Assembly: GCF_000428485.1 (NCBI RefSeq)
Contig: NZ_AUAA01000018.1
Coordinates: 1 to 64,000 of the forward strand
Direction: 5' to 3'
Origin: Epilithonimonas tenax DSM 16811
GTDB taxonomy: Bacteria > Bacteroidota > Bacteroidia > Flavobacteriales > Weeksellaceae
Length of the DNA: 64,000 bases
Part shown: one piece after another, positions 17,364-26,921 of the stretch
Layout of the letters: each line of letters begins with the position of its first letter
How positions within the stretch are numbered: position 1 is the first letter of the stretch
The notes under the pieces: model-generated
Seen by the model: the letters and a program-made list of their open reading frames with translations, nothing else
Told to the model about the DNA's origin: nothing
Database searches by the model: none
Translations under genes and position numbers: made by a program

Positions 17364-20348
17364 ATGAAAAAAAGCTTTTGCAACCTAAGTCATCTTCAAA
17401 TGGCTTTTGGCTTCACCTTGCTCGTCTCCGGCGTAGCAATAGGGCAGATGCGCACCATTACAGGCACTGTCACGGAAAATAACCAGCCAGTCAAAGGTGT
17501 TTCCGTATTTCAGGAAGGTAAAGAAGAAGTGGCTGTGACCAATGCAGCAGGCGTTTACCGTGTTCAGGTATCGGGAGAAAATCCCGTAATCATTTACCGC
17601 CATCCGGACTATCCCGAACGAAAAATCACTTTAGGCAGCAGGATAACCGTCAATATCTCATTAGGTAAAGAAAAGGAAATTGAGGAAGTTGTTCTCAATG
17701 CAGGTTATTATAAGGTCAAAAACAAAGAAAGAACAGGAAGCATTGCCAAGATCTCAGCCAAAGACATCGAAAATCAACCTGTCACCAATGTCCTTGCTTC
17801 AGCGCAGGGTAGGATGAGCGGGGTTTCGATCACTCAGAATTCGGGAACACCTGGAGGGGGATTTGATATTCAGATCAGGGGTAAGAACAGTATCCGTCGG
17901 GAAGGGAATGAACCGCTATATATTATTGATGGTGTTCCTCAGGCTTCTGAAACGCCTTCATTGTATTCCAACAGGATCCTTCCTTGGTCATCGATCAATC
18001 CTTTGAATGCGATCAATCCAAATGATATTGAAAGCTTTGAGATTCTAAAAGATGCCGATGCTACGGCTATCTATGGAAGCCGTGGAGCCAACGGGGTCAT
18101 CATTGTGACCACTAAAAGAGGGAAGAAGGGAAGGTCCGAACTGAAACTGAACACTTCCTATTCTTTAAGCAGGATCACAAGACCGATGGAGCTGATGAAT
18201 ACGGAACAGTATATCAGCATGAGAAAACAGGGATTTCAGAATGATAATGTGCCATATCCTGCAACTATGTATGATATCAACGGAACCTGGGACCAGTCGA
18301 GGTATACCGATTGGCAGAAAGAACTGATCGGCGGAACAGCTGATGCTTATGCCGTTCAGTTGTCTTTGAGCGGAGGTTCTGAGATCACCTCCTACAATAT
18401 AAGCTATGGTCATAATGAACAGTCAACGGTTCTTCCTGCTGATTTCAGGTACAGGACGGATAACGTCAATGCCAATTTTTCTTATTTTACGCCTGACAGG
18501 AGACTGGAGTTCAATTTTGTCAACATGTTCTCCTTTCAGAAGAACAATGTTCAGAACGATGACCTTACCCTGAAAAGCATCACCTTAAGTCCGAATGCGC
18601 CTGCACTGTACAATACGTCCGGAAATATCAACTGGGAAAACGGCACCTTTACGAATCCTGTAGCCTCATTCCTCAGTGAGTATATCAATAAGACCGCATT
18701 TTTTAACAACGGGCTAAACGTCTCCTACAAGCTTTTTCCTTTTCTGTCGGTCAAGATGAATGCCGGGATCAGCTATCAGAATTTCGAGGAGAGATCACTG
18801 AAGCCCCACACCATCAATAACCCCGCATTGGGTCAGACGAGCCTGAACTCGACCTCATCAAAGAATAATCAGGTGAACTTTTCCTACATACTTGAACCGC
18901 AGGTTGTCGGAACGTATCAGTTCGGGAACCATCAGTTTGAGGCCTTGGTAGGGACTACTCTTCAAAAGACGCAATCTGATCAGGGTGCGATAACGGGAAG
19001 GGGATTTGAAAGCAATGCACTGATCGACAATATTGGCGCTGCCAGTGTAAAGACCATCTCTGATCAGGTACGCAGTGAGTACAACTATACCGCAGTGTTT
19101 GCCCGATTTAATTATCAGCTTAAAAAAAGGTATATCCTAAACCTTACAGGAAGACGGGATGGTTCAAGCCGTTTCGGTCCCAACAATCGCTTCGGGAATT
19201 TCGGGGCATTAGGAGGGGCGTGGCTGTTTTCGGAAGAGAATTTCCTGAGAGATTCCAAATGGCTGACCTTAGGTAAGATCAGAGGAAGTATAGGAACGAC
19301 AGGAAATGACAAGATAGGGGATTACCAATACCTCAACACCTATATCATTTCCTCCAATATCTATAACGGACAGACCGGGCTTAATCCCGCACGATTGTAC
19401 AATCCCAATTTCAGCTGGGAGAAGACGGTGAAAAAGGAAGTGGCAATGGAACTTGGATTTTGGAAGGGACGCTTTAACTTCTCAGGAGCGTACTATGAAA
19501 ATACTTCATCTAATCAGCTGGTGGGTATTCCACTTCCTGCAACTACGGGGTTTTCCTCGATACAGTCCAATCTTCCTGCAAAGATCAGGAATACGGGATG
19601 GGAATTTGACACGTCGATTCAGGTACTCAAAAATGGAAAGTTCAGATATGATACGTCATTCAATCTGAGTATTCCTCGAAACACGCTGGTAGAGTTTCCG
19701 AACCTCGAAGGTTCGACCTACTCCAATCAATATGTTATTGGCTATCCGACGACTATTGCGAGAGTGTACCAGTATGAGGGAATCGATCCTGCAACAGGAT
19801 TATATAAGTTCAAGGATTTCAACGGTGATGGAAAGATCAATTCTCCAGATGACAACAAGGCAGTGGAAAAACTTGGCGTCCGGATGTTTGGCGGATGGTC
19901 AAGCCAGTTCAGGTTCGGTCAATGGTCAGCTTCCTTCCTGTGGCAGTTCGTTAAACAGAGGAACTGGAATTACAACCGCCAGATGCTGATGCCGGGAACA
20001 CTCAGCAACCAGCCTGTCGAGGTTCTGGATGCATGGTCGCCCTCGAATCCGGAAGGAACCTATATGCAATACTCAGCGGGCTATAATCCTCAGAAACTTT
20101 CACTGCATGGTTTCTTTCAGAATTCTACCGCTGCGGTAAGTGATGCCTCTTACATCAGGCTGAAAAATGTACAGGTCAATTACCGGATACCGGTAGATAG
20201 AATGGGGATCAAGGAAGCGATGGTCTATTTTCAGGGACAAAACCTTCTGACCATCACCGACTATTTCGGAATGGACCCGGAATTTTATCTGGTAGGTTAT
20301 CTGCCGCCTTTGAAGACGTATTCTTTGGGATTTCAGGTGACGTTCTGA
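17364..20348 (+). CDS. SusC/RagA-type TonB-dependent outer-membrane transporter
   Basis: A 994-residue outer-membrane importer. A signal peptide ends near residue 28 (VSGVAIGQ). A carboxypeptidase-regulatory-like domain follows (about 30-105: ITGTVTENNQPVKGVSVF). The TonB plug then has NVLASAQGRMSGV, IQIRGKNSI and PLYIIDGVP, and the SusC signature LKDADATAIYGSRGANGVII near 230-250. The rest is the 22-strand barrel. It pairs with SusD 59 bases downstream. No glycoside hydrolase is nearby; an S9 peptidase is, so the substrate is more likely a peptide than a glycan. That is inference from context. Confidence 0.95.
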   Translation: MKKSFCNLSHLQMAFGFTLLVSGVAIGQMRTITGTVTENNQPVKGVSVFQEGKEEVAVTNAAGVYRVQVSGENPVIIYRHPDYPERKITLGSRITVNISLGKEKEIEEVVLNAGYYKVKNKERTGSIAKISAKDIENQPVTNVLASAQGRMSGVSITQNSGTPGGGFDIQIRGKNSIRREGNEPLYIIDGVPQASETPSLYSNRILPWSSINPLNAINPNDIESFEILKDADATAIYGSRGANGVIIVTTKRGKKGRSELKLNTSYSLSRITRPMELMNTEQYISMRKQGFQNDNVPYPATMYDINGTWDQSRYTDWQKELIGGTADAYAVQLSLSGGSEITSYNISYGHNEQSTVLPADFRYRTDNVNANFSYFTPDRRLEFNFVNMFSFQKNNVQNDDLTLKSITLSPNAPALYNTSGNINWENGTFTNPVASFLSEYINKTAFFNNGLNVSYKLFPFLSVKMNAGISYQNFEERSLKPHTINNPALGQTSLNSTSSKNNQVNFSYILEPQVVGTYQFGNHQFEALVGTTLQKTQSDQGAITGRGFESNALIDNIGAASVKTISDQVRSEYNYTAVFARFNYQLKKRYILNLTGRRDGSSRFGPNNRFGNFGALGGAWLFSEENFLRDSKWLTLGKIRGSIGTTGNDKIGDYQYLNTYIISSNIYNGQTGLNPARLYNPNFSWEKTVKKEVAMELGFWKGRFNFSGAYYENTSSNQLVGIPLPATTGFSSIQSNLPAKIRNTGWEFDTSIQVLKNGKFRYDTSFNLSIPRNTLVEFPNLEGSTYSNQYVIGYPTTIARVYQYEGIDPATGLYKFKDFNGDGKINSPDDNKAVEKLGVRMFGGWSSQFRFGQWSASFLWQFVKQRNWNYNRQMLMPGTLSNQPVEVLDAWSPSNPEGTYMQYSAGYNPQKLSLHGFFQNSTAAVSDASYIRLKNVQVNYRIPVDRMGIKEAMVYFQGQNLLTITDYFGMDPEFYLVGYLPPLKTYSLGFQVTF

Positions 20349-20407
20349 TGTGAAACTGAATTCCTTTGATATGCAAATAAAAACTATACTCTTAATATTT
20401 AAAGAAA

Positions 20408-21793
20408 ATGAAAAATATAATTAATCAAATGATGTATCTGCTCGTGATGCTCGCCGCTCTACTCAGTACGATTGCCTGCGAGAAGTTTGTGGAAACTGAT
20501 TTCCCGAATAACCAACTGGCCACTGAAATGATCTTTGAAGACGAAAAAACGGCAGATGCCGCCCTGGCAGGTTTGTATTCAGGTCTGTGGACCGGCTCTG
20601 TGATCAGCGGTACATCAGACGGTTCAGGTGCTCTGCTGGGAACCTATTCCGATGATATTACCTGTGTCTTTACCAGCGCAGGGAATGCGATCCTGGATAT
20701 TTACAACAACCAGCCCCTTGCAACGAATTCTACAGTCAGTCTGGTCTGGACAAATGCCTATCAGCAAATCTATATGGCGAATAGTATTATCGAAGGCGTG
20801 GAAAGATCAAAGAGCCTTTCTGAATCGGCAAAGGACAGGATCAAAGGGGAAGCTCTGATGATCCGTTCTCTGATTTATTTTTACCTGTACCAGATCTATG
20901 GAGAAATTCCTTATACCGATACTACAGACTATGTGTACAACAGTACACTGAACAGAATGCCAAAGGATCAGTTTCTGATAAAGCTTGAAACAGATATGTC
21001 TGAGGCGGTAAACCTGCTGCCGACAGCATATCGTAATGCGGAGCGGATCTATATAAATAAGGGGGTCGGATATCTGGTGCTGGCCAAGATGAAGATGCTG
21101 ATCGGTAATTGGCAGGAAGCGGAAGTACTATGTCAGGCAGTCATTCAGAATGCGGACTATGTTTTTCAAAATGACCTGTCCAAAGTTTTTCAGAAAACAG
21201 GAAAGCATATCATCTGGCAATTGAAGCCTAAGAATAACACAGACCCAACCAATGAAGCATTGCTCTACAATTTTGTTTCAGCACCAACATCTTTTGTCCT
21301 TAACCCTGATCTTATCAATTCTTTTTCTATGGGTGATCTCCGCAGACAACAATATTTTGTAGCAGTGGTATTCGGTTCCCAGACGAATTATAAGCAGACC
21401 AAGTACAAGGTGACTACAACGACCAATAGTACTGAATACTCCGTCATTTACAGGTTGGAGGATGTTTATCTGATGCTTGCAGAATCTCTTATGAAACAAA
21501 ACAAGACCGCTCAGGCAGTACCGTTCATTAATTACACCAGACAGAGGGCAGGACTGACTGCATTAACTACTTCGATTTCACAGTCTCAGGCGATGGAGGA
21601 GATAAAGAATGAGAGAAGAAAAGAGTTTTTTGCAGAACACGGCAACAGGTTTTTAGATCTGAAAAGATGGGGACAGCTGGATCAGCTCAAACCTGTAAAG
21701 GTCAATTGGAAAGCAACCAACCAATTCTTTCCGTTGCCACAGAAAGAAATGCTTTTGAACATGAATCTAACGCCACAGAATGATGGATATTAG
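20408..21793 (+). CDS. SusD/RagB-type surface lipoprotein
   Basis: A 461-residue nutrient-binding lid for the SusC barrel. The lipobox is LSTIAC with Cys24 as the lipidated residue. TPR-like helices dominate, with GEALMIRSLIYFYLYQIYGE near 155-175 typical of SusD. The C-terminal family stretch EIKNERRKEFFAEHGNRFLDLKRW is intact. It sits on the cell surface and delivers ligand to SusC. Its stop overlaps the first possible start of the peptidase frame by 14 bases, so coupled translation is possible. Confidence 0.95.
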   Translation: MKNIINQMMYLLVMLAALLSTIACEKFVETDFPNNQLATEMIFEDEKTADAALAGLYSGLWTGSVISGTSDGSGALLGTYSDDITCVFTSAGNAILDIYNNQPLATNSTVSLVWTNAYQQIYMANSIIEGVERSKSLSESAKDRIKGEALMIRSLIYFYLYQIYGEIPYTDTTDYVYNSTLNRMPKDQFLIKLETDMSEAVNLLPTAYRNAERIYINKGVGYLVLAKMKMLIGNWQEAEVLCQAVIQNADYVFQNDLSKVFQKTGKHIIWQLKPKNNTDPTNEALLYNFVSAPTSFVLNPDLINSFSMGDLRRQQYFVAVVFGSQTNYKQTKYKVTTTTNSTEYSVIYRLEDVYLMLAESLMKQNKTAQAVPFINYTRQRAGLTALTTSISQSQAMEEIKNERRKEFFAEHGNRFLDLKRWGQLDQLKPVKVNWKATNQFFPLPQKEMLLNMNLTPQNDGY

Positions 21794-21890
21794 TAAGAGA
21801 GATAAAAGTGTAAGTATTTTAAGATTTAACAAGAGGTTTTCAGAAATTTGGAATGTAGAAGGACAGGAGTTCAAATCCTTTGGATATGTA

Positions 21891-24365
21891 ATGAAGTACA
21901 GTTTATATGCTTTGCTTATGACTATGTTCGTCAGTCTGACTACCGGAAAACTATCTGCTCAAAACTATGAACATCTTGCAAAGTTGGTAAGGGAAACTGA
22001 GGAAATTCGTTTCCCTGAATCTTCTGATAATGGCAAATGGCTGGCCTGGTATTCTGTTTTGGGCGATGGTTCCAAAAATCTGAAACTGCAGAGTATATTG
22101 AATCAAGATATTCTGTTGGAAAGGAAAAATATCAATTTAATGATGTTTGTTGGGAATCATCTGGCAATCCAATTCGGAGAAATGCTGGAATACCTCGATC
22201 CTGAAACAGGGAAATCCCAGTCTTTGAAGAATGTCAGCAAATTTCTATATGATGATAAGACTAATGCCTTGATCGTATTGTACACAGAAAAGGAAGGCCG
22301 TTTGTTAGAAGTTTTTGATACCGATCTGAATCTCCGGCAAACTATTGCTGATGTTCAGTATGTATATGCAAAAAATGATCAAACGGTCGTCAGAAGAAAG
22401 ATGGGTGATCTGAATGAAGTTCTGTTACTGAAAAAGGGACTTTTTGTAAATGTCTTTTCAACAACGGAAGACCTGAAAAATGTAGTTCCGTCAGGAACTA
22501 AGGAAAATGGTCTTGTGGTTCATAGCCTTAACGATGGTAAATCTAAGATCTACTACATTGCTCCGGACAAAAAGCAATATGTAATGGACATCAGTAAGTA
22601 CAATGATTATGATCAGATGACGCTCAGTCCGTCACGTTCCGATCACCAGATCGTTATCAAACTAGAGAAAAAGTTAAAAGCCAAAAAAGAAATGGTGGAT
22701 GTTTGGTATGGAACAGATTTCGACCTTGCGGCGCATAATACCTCCATACTTAAAGCTATTCAGATTGACTGGAACCCATTCACTGCAAAGACCAATTTGA
22801 TGACCCGTTCCGGTTATTTTGGGGAAACGGCAGTAGGTAATGACCTGTATCTAATAAATCAGGTCGACAAAGATCAGGTGGATAAGATGGATAAGGCAGG
22901 AGGACAAGGTTTTGATAAACTTTTTTTGTGGAATGCCGCTGTGGATGAGTACACTTTTATCTCCGATGTGCAGAAAGAAATGGTGATCTCTCCGACGGGT
23001 GAGTACCTCCTTATTCAAAAGGAGAATAACTGGCAACTCTATAACACAATAAAATGCCAAATAGTGGATTTAGATGTTTCTCGGGAAATGATGCCTTATT
23101 TTACTTCAGACAACGATGTCCTTTGGGTCGGGGGCAATACGATTGCTGAGCAGAATCTCTTTAACAGAAAGGTCAGGGAAGTAGTTAAGGGAGAAAACTC
23201 AATGATCGAACTGATCGATTTTAAACGTGTGTATACAGATATCGGAAATAAAAGAGATTTCAGGACAGCGGATCTAAAGAAACCTTTGGTTGTCAAGATC
23301 ACGAATCTAAGTGATCAAAATGTATCCTATGCCTATTTGAAAAATAGGAAACTCCATTCAATTTTATCTTCGACTCCTAATCAAATCACTGAATTTAAGC
23401 AGTTGGGTCAACGGGAACATTATTATTGGATCGCTGAAAATTATAATAAGCGTCCGACATTAATTGTAAGGGATGGAAAAGAAAATCCGAGAAAACTTTA
23501 TGTGTCAAATGGCGGTGATCAAAAGTTTGAGCAAACTGAGATGATCAGGATTTCTTATAAGGGTTCGGATGGTGAGAAGATCAGCGGTGCGTTGTATATG
23601 CCGCTGAACTTTGACCGCTCTAAAAAATATCCTGTTGTGATGCATATCTATGAGAAACAGGAATATCTCACCAAAAGGTTTTTGAGACCATCTTTTGCAA
23701 ATCCGACAGGTTACAATATTCCGCTGTTGATAGAGGAGGGGTTTGCAGTGTTGCTTGCCGACATCTCACAATCTGATAAAGGTGCCGGAATATCTGCTTT
23801 GGAGAGTATCAATAATGCTTTGGATGAACTGCAAAAAATAAAATATGTGGATATGAATAGAATCGGTTTGATGGGACAGTCATTCGGAGGATATGAAACC
23901 AATTTTATAGCCACTCATTCCGATCGTTTTGCGGCGTATGTTTCAGGAGCGGCTGTTTCAGATGTAATCCGCACCTACTACGCCTATAATTATAACTTTC
24001 ATGCGCCAGATTATTACAGATATGAAGGACGGCAGTACTGGTTTAGATCAACAGTTGCTGAAGACCCTGAAAAATATATCAGGAATAATCCGATCATGTA
24101 TGCTCAGAATGTCACCGCACCAATGCTCTTATGGACTGGGACAGACGATGGTAATGTCAGCCCTGATGGTACAAAATCGATGTTTATCGCTTTGAGGAAA
24201 TATAAAAAACCTGTGATTGCATTATTTTATGATAAAGAGGGTCATGCGATGAAAAAGCAAGAAACACAAAGAGATCTGACCGTCAAGATTTTAGACTGGT
24301 TTAATTATCATTTAAAGGATTATAAAGATATTTCCTGGATACATAAATACATAAAGGGTGCTTAA
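21891..24365 (+). CDS. S9-family (prolyl oligopeptidase type) exported peptidase
   Basis: A serine peptidase of 824 residues from the chosen ATG. The frame is open back to 21780, but the start at 21891 gives a good signal peptide (KYSLYALLMTMFVSLTTGKLSAQ). An N-terminal beta-propeller-like region covers about 30-560. The C-terminal alpha/beta hydrolase domain has Ser664 in GQSFGGY, Asp in TGTDDGNV (752/753) and His785 in EGHAM, the S9 triad. It likely cleaves peptides in the periplasm after SusC uptake. It ends at a strong terminator facing a convergent operon. Confidence 0.88.
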   Translation: MKYSLYALLMTMFVSLTTGKLSAQNYEHLAKLVRETEEIRFPESSDNGKWLAWYSVLGDGSKNLKLQSILNQDILLERKNINLMMFVGNHLAIQFGEMLEYLDPETGKSQSLKNVSKFLYDDKTNALIVLYTEKEGRLLEVFDTDLNLRQTIADVQYVYAKNDQTVVRRKMGDLNEVLLLKKGLFVNVFSTTEDLKNVVPSGTKENGLVVHSLNDGKSKIYYIAPDKKQYVMDISKYNDYDQMTLSPSRSDHQIVIKLEKKLKAKKEMVDVWYGTDFDLAAHNTSILKAIQIDWNPFTAKTNLMTRSGYFGETAVGNDLYLINQVDKDQVDKMDKAGGQGFDKLFLWNAAVDEYTFISDVQKEMVISPTGEYLLIQKENNWQLYNTIKCQIVDLDVSREMMPYFTSDNDVLWVGGNTIAEQNLFNRKVREVVKGENSMIELIDFKRVYTDIGNKRDFRTADLKKPLVVKITNLSDQNVSYAYLKNRKLHSILSSTPNQITEFKQLGQREHYYWIAENYNKRPTLIVRDGKENPRKLYVSNGGDQKFEQTEMIRISYKGSDGEKISGALYMPLNFDRSKKYPVVMHIYEKQEYLTKRFLRPSFANPTGYNIPLLIEEGFAVLLADISQSDKGAGISALESINNALDELQKIKYVDMNRIGLMGQSFGGYETNFIATHSDRFAAYVSGAAVSDVIRTYYAYNYNFHAPDYYRYEGRQYWFRSTVAEDPEKYIRNNPIMYAQNVTAPMLLWTGTDDGNVSPDGTKSMFIALRKYKKPVIALFYDKEGHAMKKQETQRDLTVKILDWFNYHLKDYKDISWIHKYIKGA

Positions 24366-24378
24366 TAGCACCCTTCTT
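24354..24378. terminator. Terminator between convergent operons
   Basis: AAGGGTGCT and AGCACCCTT form a 9-bp perfect stem with loop TAAT, followed by CTTTT. It overlaps the stop of the S9 peptidase gene and can also end the minus-strand DUF6520 transcript. Confidence 0.85.
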
Positions 24379-24402
24379 TTAATAATTAATTGATGAAGGA
24401 GG

Positions 24403-24672
24403 TTAAGGAATTCTGAAGAGTTCCGTTTCGCATCCTGTTTGATAAAGATCGTGAACACCGGAAGCATCACTGACCGTACATACAAATCCTGTATTGTCTG
24501 TCGTACATTGCTGCTCCGTCATGACACATGGAGCGCTAGGGTTTGCAAGATCGATTTTCCAACCAGGAATTTCTGCTTTAGCAGATTTGGATGCTACATT
24601 GGTAGCATACGCACTACCGGCTCCAATAAATAGGATAGCCAATGGCAATACGATTTGTCTCATTTTTTTCAT
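24403..24672 (-). CDS. DUF6520-like small exported cysteine protein
   Basis: An 89-residue protein with a signal peptide (about 1-23, ILFIGAGSAYA). The mature part has four Cys, at APCVMTEQQC, FVCTV and QTGCE, fitting two disulfides. Length, signal peptide style and C-terminal pattern match Bacteroidota DUF6520 proteins. It is the last gene of the minus-strand set, 24 bases after the MauE gene. A disulfide-bonded exported peptide substrate, ligand or signal is a reasonable hypothesis, as MauE-type proteins act in disulfide chemistry, but no direct evidence exists. Confidence 0.7.
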   Translation of the reverse strand: MKKMRQIVLPLAILFIGAGSAYATNVASKSAKAEIPGWKIDLANPSAPCVMTEQQCTTDNTGFVCTVSDASGVHDLYQTGCETELFRIP

Positions 24673-24696
24673 GATGTTAAAATTTGTTGTTGGTGC

Positions 24697-26202
24697 CTAC
24701 TCTTTGTTCAGGTTTTCGGCTTCCCCTGAAATGAAATGTTGAATGATGTTTTGCGCAAAACGATATCTGATTATTTCATTTTCAATAATTACATACATTT
24801 GGTCTTTATTTATCGCAAATTGTATTCGCTGCTCTTCGGATCTGTTCGGTATATTTATGCTTCCAAGATATTTTTGTTCTTGTGTAGAATAGAGATCAAT
24901 TATGATGGCTCTTTTACCCTTTTCCTTCTCAAGTTTTCCCTTGCGGTCCGATCGAACAAAGAGCACTCCCTTGTAAGCAAATGATCCTTCATTGACGATG
25001 AGCGGATTGTTCAGTTTACGGCTTCCATCAGATAAGACGGATAATCCCAGATGCGGTGTTTTGACCGTGTCAATGGTCTTGTAGACATTCTTTGACTTCA
25101 GATTGTAGTCTGTAACGACAAACTGATTCTTGTAATGATAGACATAGACCACCTTTCCTGTAAAAGCATCGTAATTTAACTGCCCGTCAGGTTCAAAAAA
25201 TCCTTCACTTTTTTTCTCAAGCAAATCGGGTCTTAGCTTTATTGAATCCTTATGACCTTTGGCAATAATCCCCAAAGTCTGTATCTGTTTGAGACGGTGA
25301 AAAGCACCGATTACAAAATGATCTGAATCAAGGCTTTTTATTTTTCTGAAATAGGTCTTTCCAACATTTTGTTCCGCTAGCTCATTCTTTCCGGTTTGTC
25401 CTGCAAAAACGATAGGTATTGTTCCGTCATACAGATATGTTATACTGTCAGCGACTTCCAATATCGGCGATCTGAAATTGATGTCTGTTCGGTCCAATCG
25501 TAAATTCTGCTGTTTCAATGAAGACAAATCGGTGATTTTTGTAATCGAAAAAGGTGCGGTATAATTGCCCAAATATAAAGTATCACCGTAGAAGCCTGCA
25601 ATATAATACGAATTCAGTTTCAAATCATAAGTACCATCTTTCAGAATGGGATGCTGCAAAAATCTCCTTTGGAAACCATTGTCCCTCTTTAAAATATTTT
25701 CTGACTGCTTGTACAGAAAAAACATTCCTGCCGAGCATAGAAAAGCTGTCACTACAAGGATTAAGCTCATCTTTGCTCTGTTGATCATCTGATGGTCTGT
25801 AGAAAAAATTATAGAAAAGACAGCAATCAATATACATATCAGATTGAAAATTAAATGCGTGTTCCAATCCATCTTTTCAAGAATGCCACCACACGAACAT
25901 GGAACAAATTCACTATAGTTAAGAATCAAATAAATATAGACAGTAAACAAAACCATCAAAATGTAGGATCCATATAAACCGATATACCTTGTTCTTTCAG
26001 AGATCAAAAGGAAACAAACCAAAAGTTCAAGGATCAAAATTCCGTATGTAATAAAAACTGCATAGGCACTCAGGAGAGGTGATTGTGCAATTTGGATCTG
26101 AAAATTTTCAAAATCCATTATCTTACTGATGCTGGCGTAACAAAACAGCAGTATGAAAAAATAGCTTGTGAATTCTACAAATCTTGTTTTGATGGTTTTC
26201 AT
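24697..26202 (-). CDS. MauE/DoxX-type membrane protein with C-terminal extracytoplasmic domain
   Basis: Membrane protein of 501 residues from the chosen ATG. Four to five hydrophobic segments lie in the first 165 residues. CSCGG in FVPCSCGGILEKMDW near residue 95 is the redox-like motif of Bacteroidota MauE relatives. The C-terminal 320 residues (repeats such as YYIAGFYGDTLYLGNY, VVYVYHYKNQFVV, GSFAYKGVLFVR) resemble a beta-propeller and should lie outside the cytoplasm. The frame extends to an ATG at 26238, but that would overlap the 54-residue gene. The ATG at 26202 lies 11 bases after that gene and begins MKTIKTRF, so I prefer it. Likely partner of the DUF6520 product. Confidence 0.8.
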   Translation of the reverse strand: MKTIKTRFVEFTSYFFILLFCYASISKIMDFENFQIQIAQSPLLSAYAVFITYGILILELLVCFLLISERTRYIGLYGSYILMVLFTVYIYLILNYSEFVPCSCGGILEKMDWNTHLIFNLICILIAVFSIIFSTDHQMINRAKMSLILVVTAFLCSAGMFFLYKQSENILKRDNGFQRRFLQHPILKDGTYDLKLNSYYIAGFYGDTLYLGNYTAPFSITKITDLSSLKQQNLRLDRTDINFRSPILEVADSITYLYDGTIPIVFAGQTGKNELAEQNVGKTYFRKIKSLDSDHFVIGAFHRLKQIQTLGIIAKGHKDSIKLRPDLLEKKSEGFFEPDGQLNYDAFTGKVVYVYHYKNQFVVTDYNLKSKNVYKTIDTVKTPHLGLSVLSDGSRKLNNPLIVNEGSFAYKGVLFVRSDRKGKLEKEKGKRAIIIDLYSTQEQKYLGSINIPNRSEEQRIQFAINKDQMYVIIENEIIRYRFAQNIIQHFISGEAENLNKE

Positions 26203-26213
26203 AATCTTAATAT

Positions 26214-26378
26214 TTATCCTTTTCTGACTAATATCCATTTGACATTTTTCCCACAGTAGGTGGACAGTACTTCGCCTTTTGAAAGGTAAACTACGGTGCT
26301 TATCCTTCCTTCAACCTCCCATTCTCCACTTTCCGTACATCTCTTTCCGGTGCTTAAGATCACTTTCTGATTTTCCAT
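26214..26378 (-). CDS. Small protein (54 residues), previously easy to miss
   Basis: A 54-residue ORF beginning MENQKVILSTGKRCTESGEW and ending VKWILVRKG. Two Cys lie in KRCTESG and TYCGK. The arrangement T-G-x-x-C-x-x-S-G-x-W, then G-E-V-L-x-x-Y-x-G, and finally V-x-W, recalls short beta-rich YjzC-like proteins, a loose resemblance. It fills the gap between the lipoprotein gene and the MauE gene on the same strand with 11 and 35 base spacings, which supports its being real. Confidence 0.6.
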   Translation of the reverse strand: MENQKVILSTGKRCTESGEWEVEGRISTVVYLSKGEVLSTYCGKNVKWILVRKG

Positions 26379-26413
26379 TTTTTGAAACTGTATCAGTTAA
26401 GCAGAAATTATCC

Positions 26414-26665
26414 TTACCAGATCGTGTCCTGCGCCATCCTCCAGTGCTGCTTATCTTTTTTCGGTTCATCATCATCACCTGTATCCATATTGTCAGAACC
26501 TTTTTCTTCTGCAATGCCATTTTGAATCCTTGCAGATTCTTTATTGCTTTGAACTTTCATATTTTGTTGTTTCTGTTCTGTTGTATTTAAATCAGACTCA
26601 GATCTTTCACAAGACTGCATACAGAATGCAGTTATTAGACTTAAAAGTGAGATATACTTTTTCAT
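26414..26665 (-). CDS. Small putative lipoprotein
   Basis: An 83-residue protein with a lipoprotein signal (SLLSLITAFCMQSC, Cys19) and a highly polar mature part rich in Glu, Asp, Lys, Asn and Gln. It has no recognised domain and looks disordered. It is the first gene of the minus-strand DUF6520-MauE set. The upstream intergenic space is shared with the divergent TPR-AraC regulator, which probably controls it. Confidence 0.6.
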   Translation of the reverse strand: MKKYISLLSLITAFCMQSCERSESDLNTTEQKQQNMKVQSNKESARIQNGIAEEKGSDNMDTGDDDEPKKDKQHWRMAQDTIW

Positions 26666-26877
26666 TTTTTTAACAATGGTTTTAAAGTTATCCCGGCCGG
26701 TTTTTGATATTGATTAGAATTCTGATGTCGAAATTAGGAGGGTTAGGGAATTAAAAAAAACTATTGTTGCATCGATTGATACATTAAATGTAACTATTGA
26801 TCAATCCTACCAACAAAATTAAGGTGTATCGTATTAATAATCAGTTAGTTGTTTTGGGTGTAAAGTTTGAACAAGCG

Positions 26878-26905
26878 TTTGATTGTGGTTTTTTTGTTAA
26901 ATTTG
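26878..26905 (+). promoter_or_regulatory. Promoter of TPR-AraC regulator gene
   Basis: TTTG (26878-26881), 16 bases, then TAAATTTG (26898-26905), an exact TAnnTTTG match. The start codon is 16 bases downstream. Confidence 0.65.
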
Positions 26906-26921
26906 TATATATCTTATCATA

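Noticed and set aside
26203-26238. Upstream ATG for the MauE gene
   Set aside because: It overlaps the 54-residue gene and adds non-membrane residues before the natural first helix.
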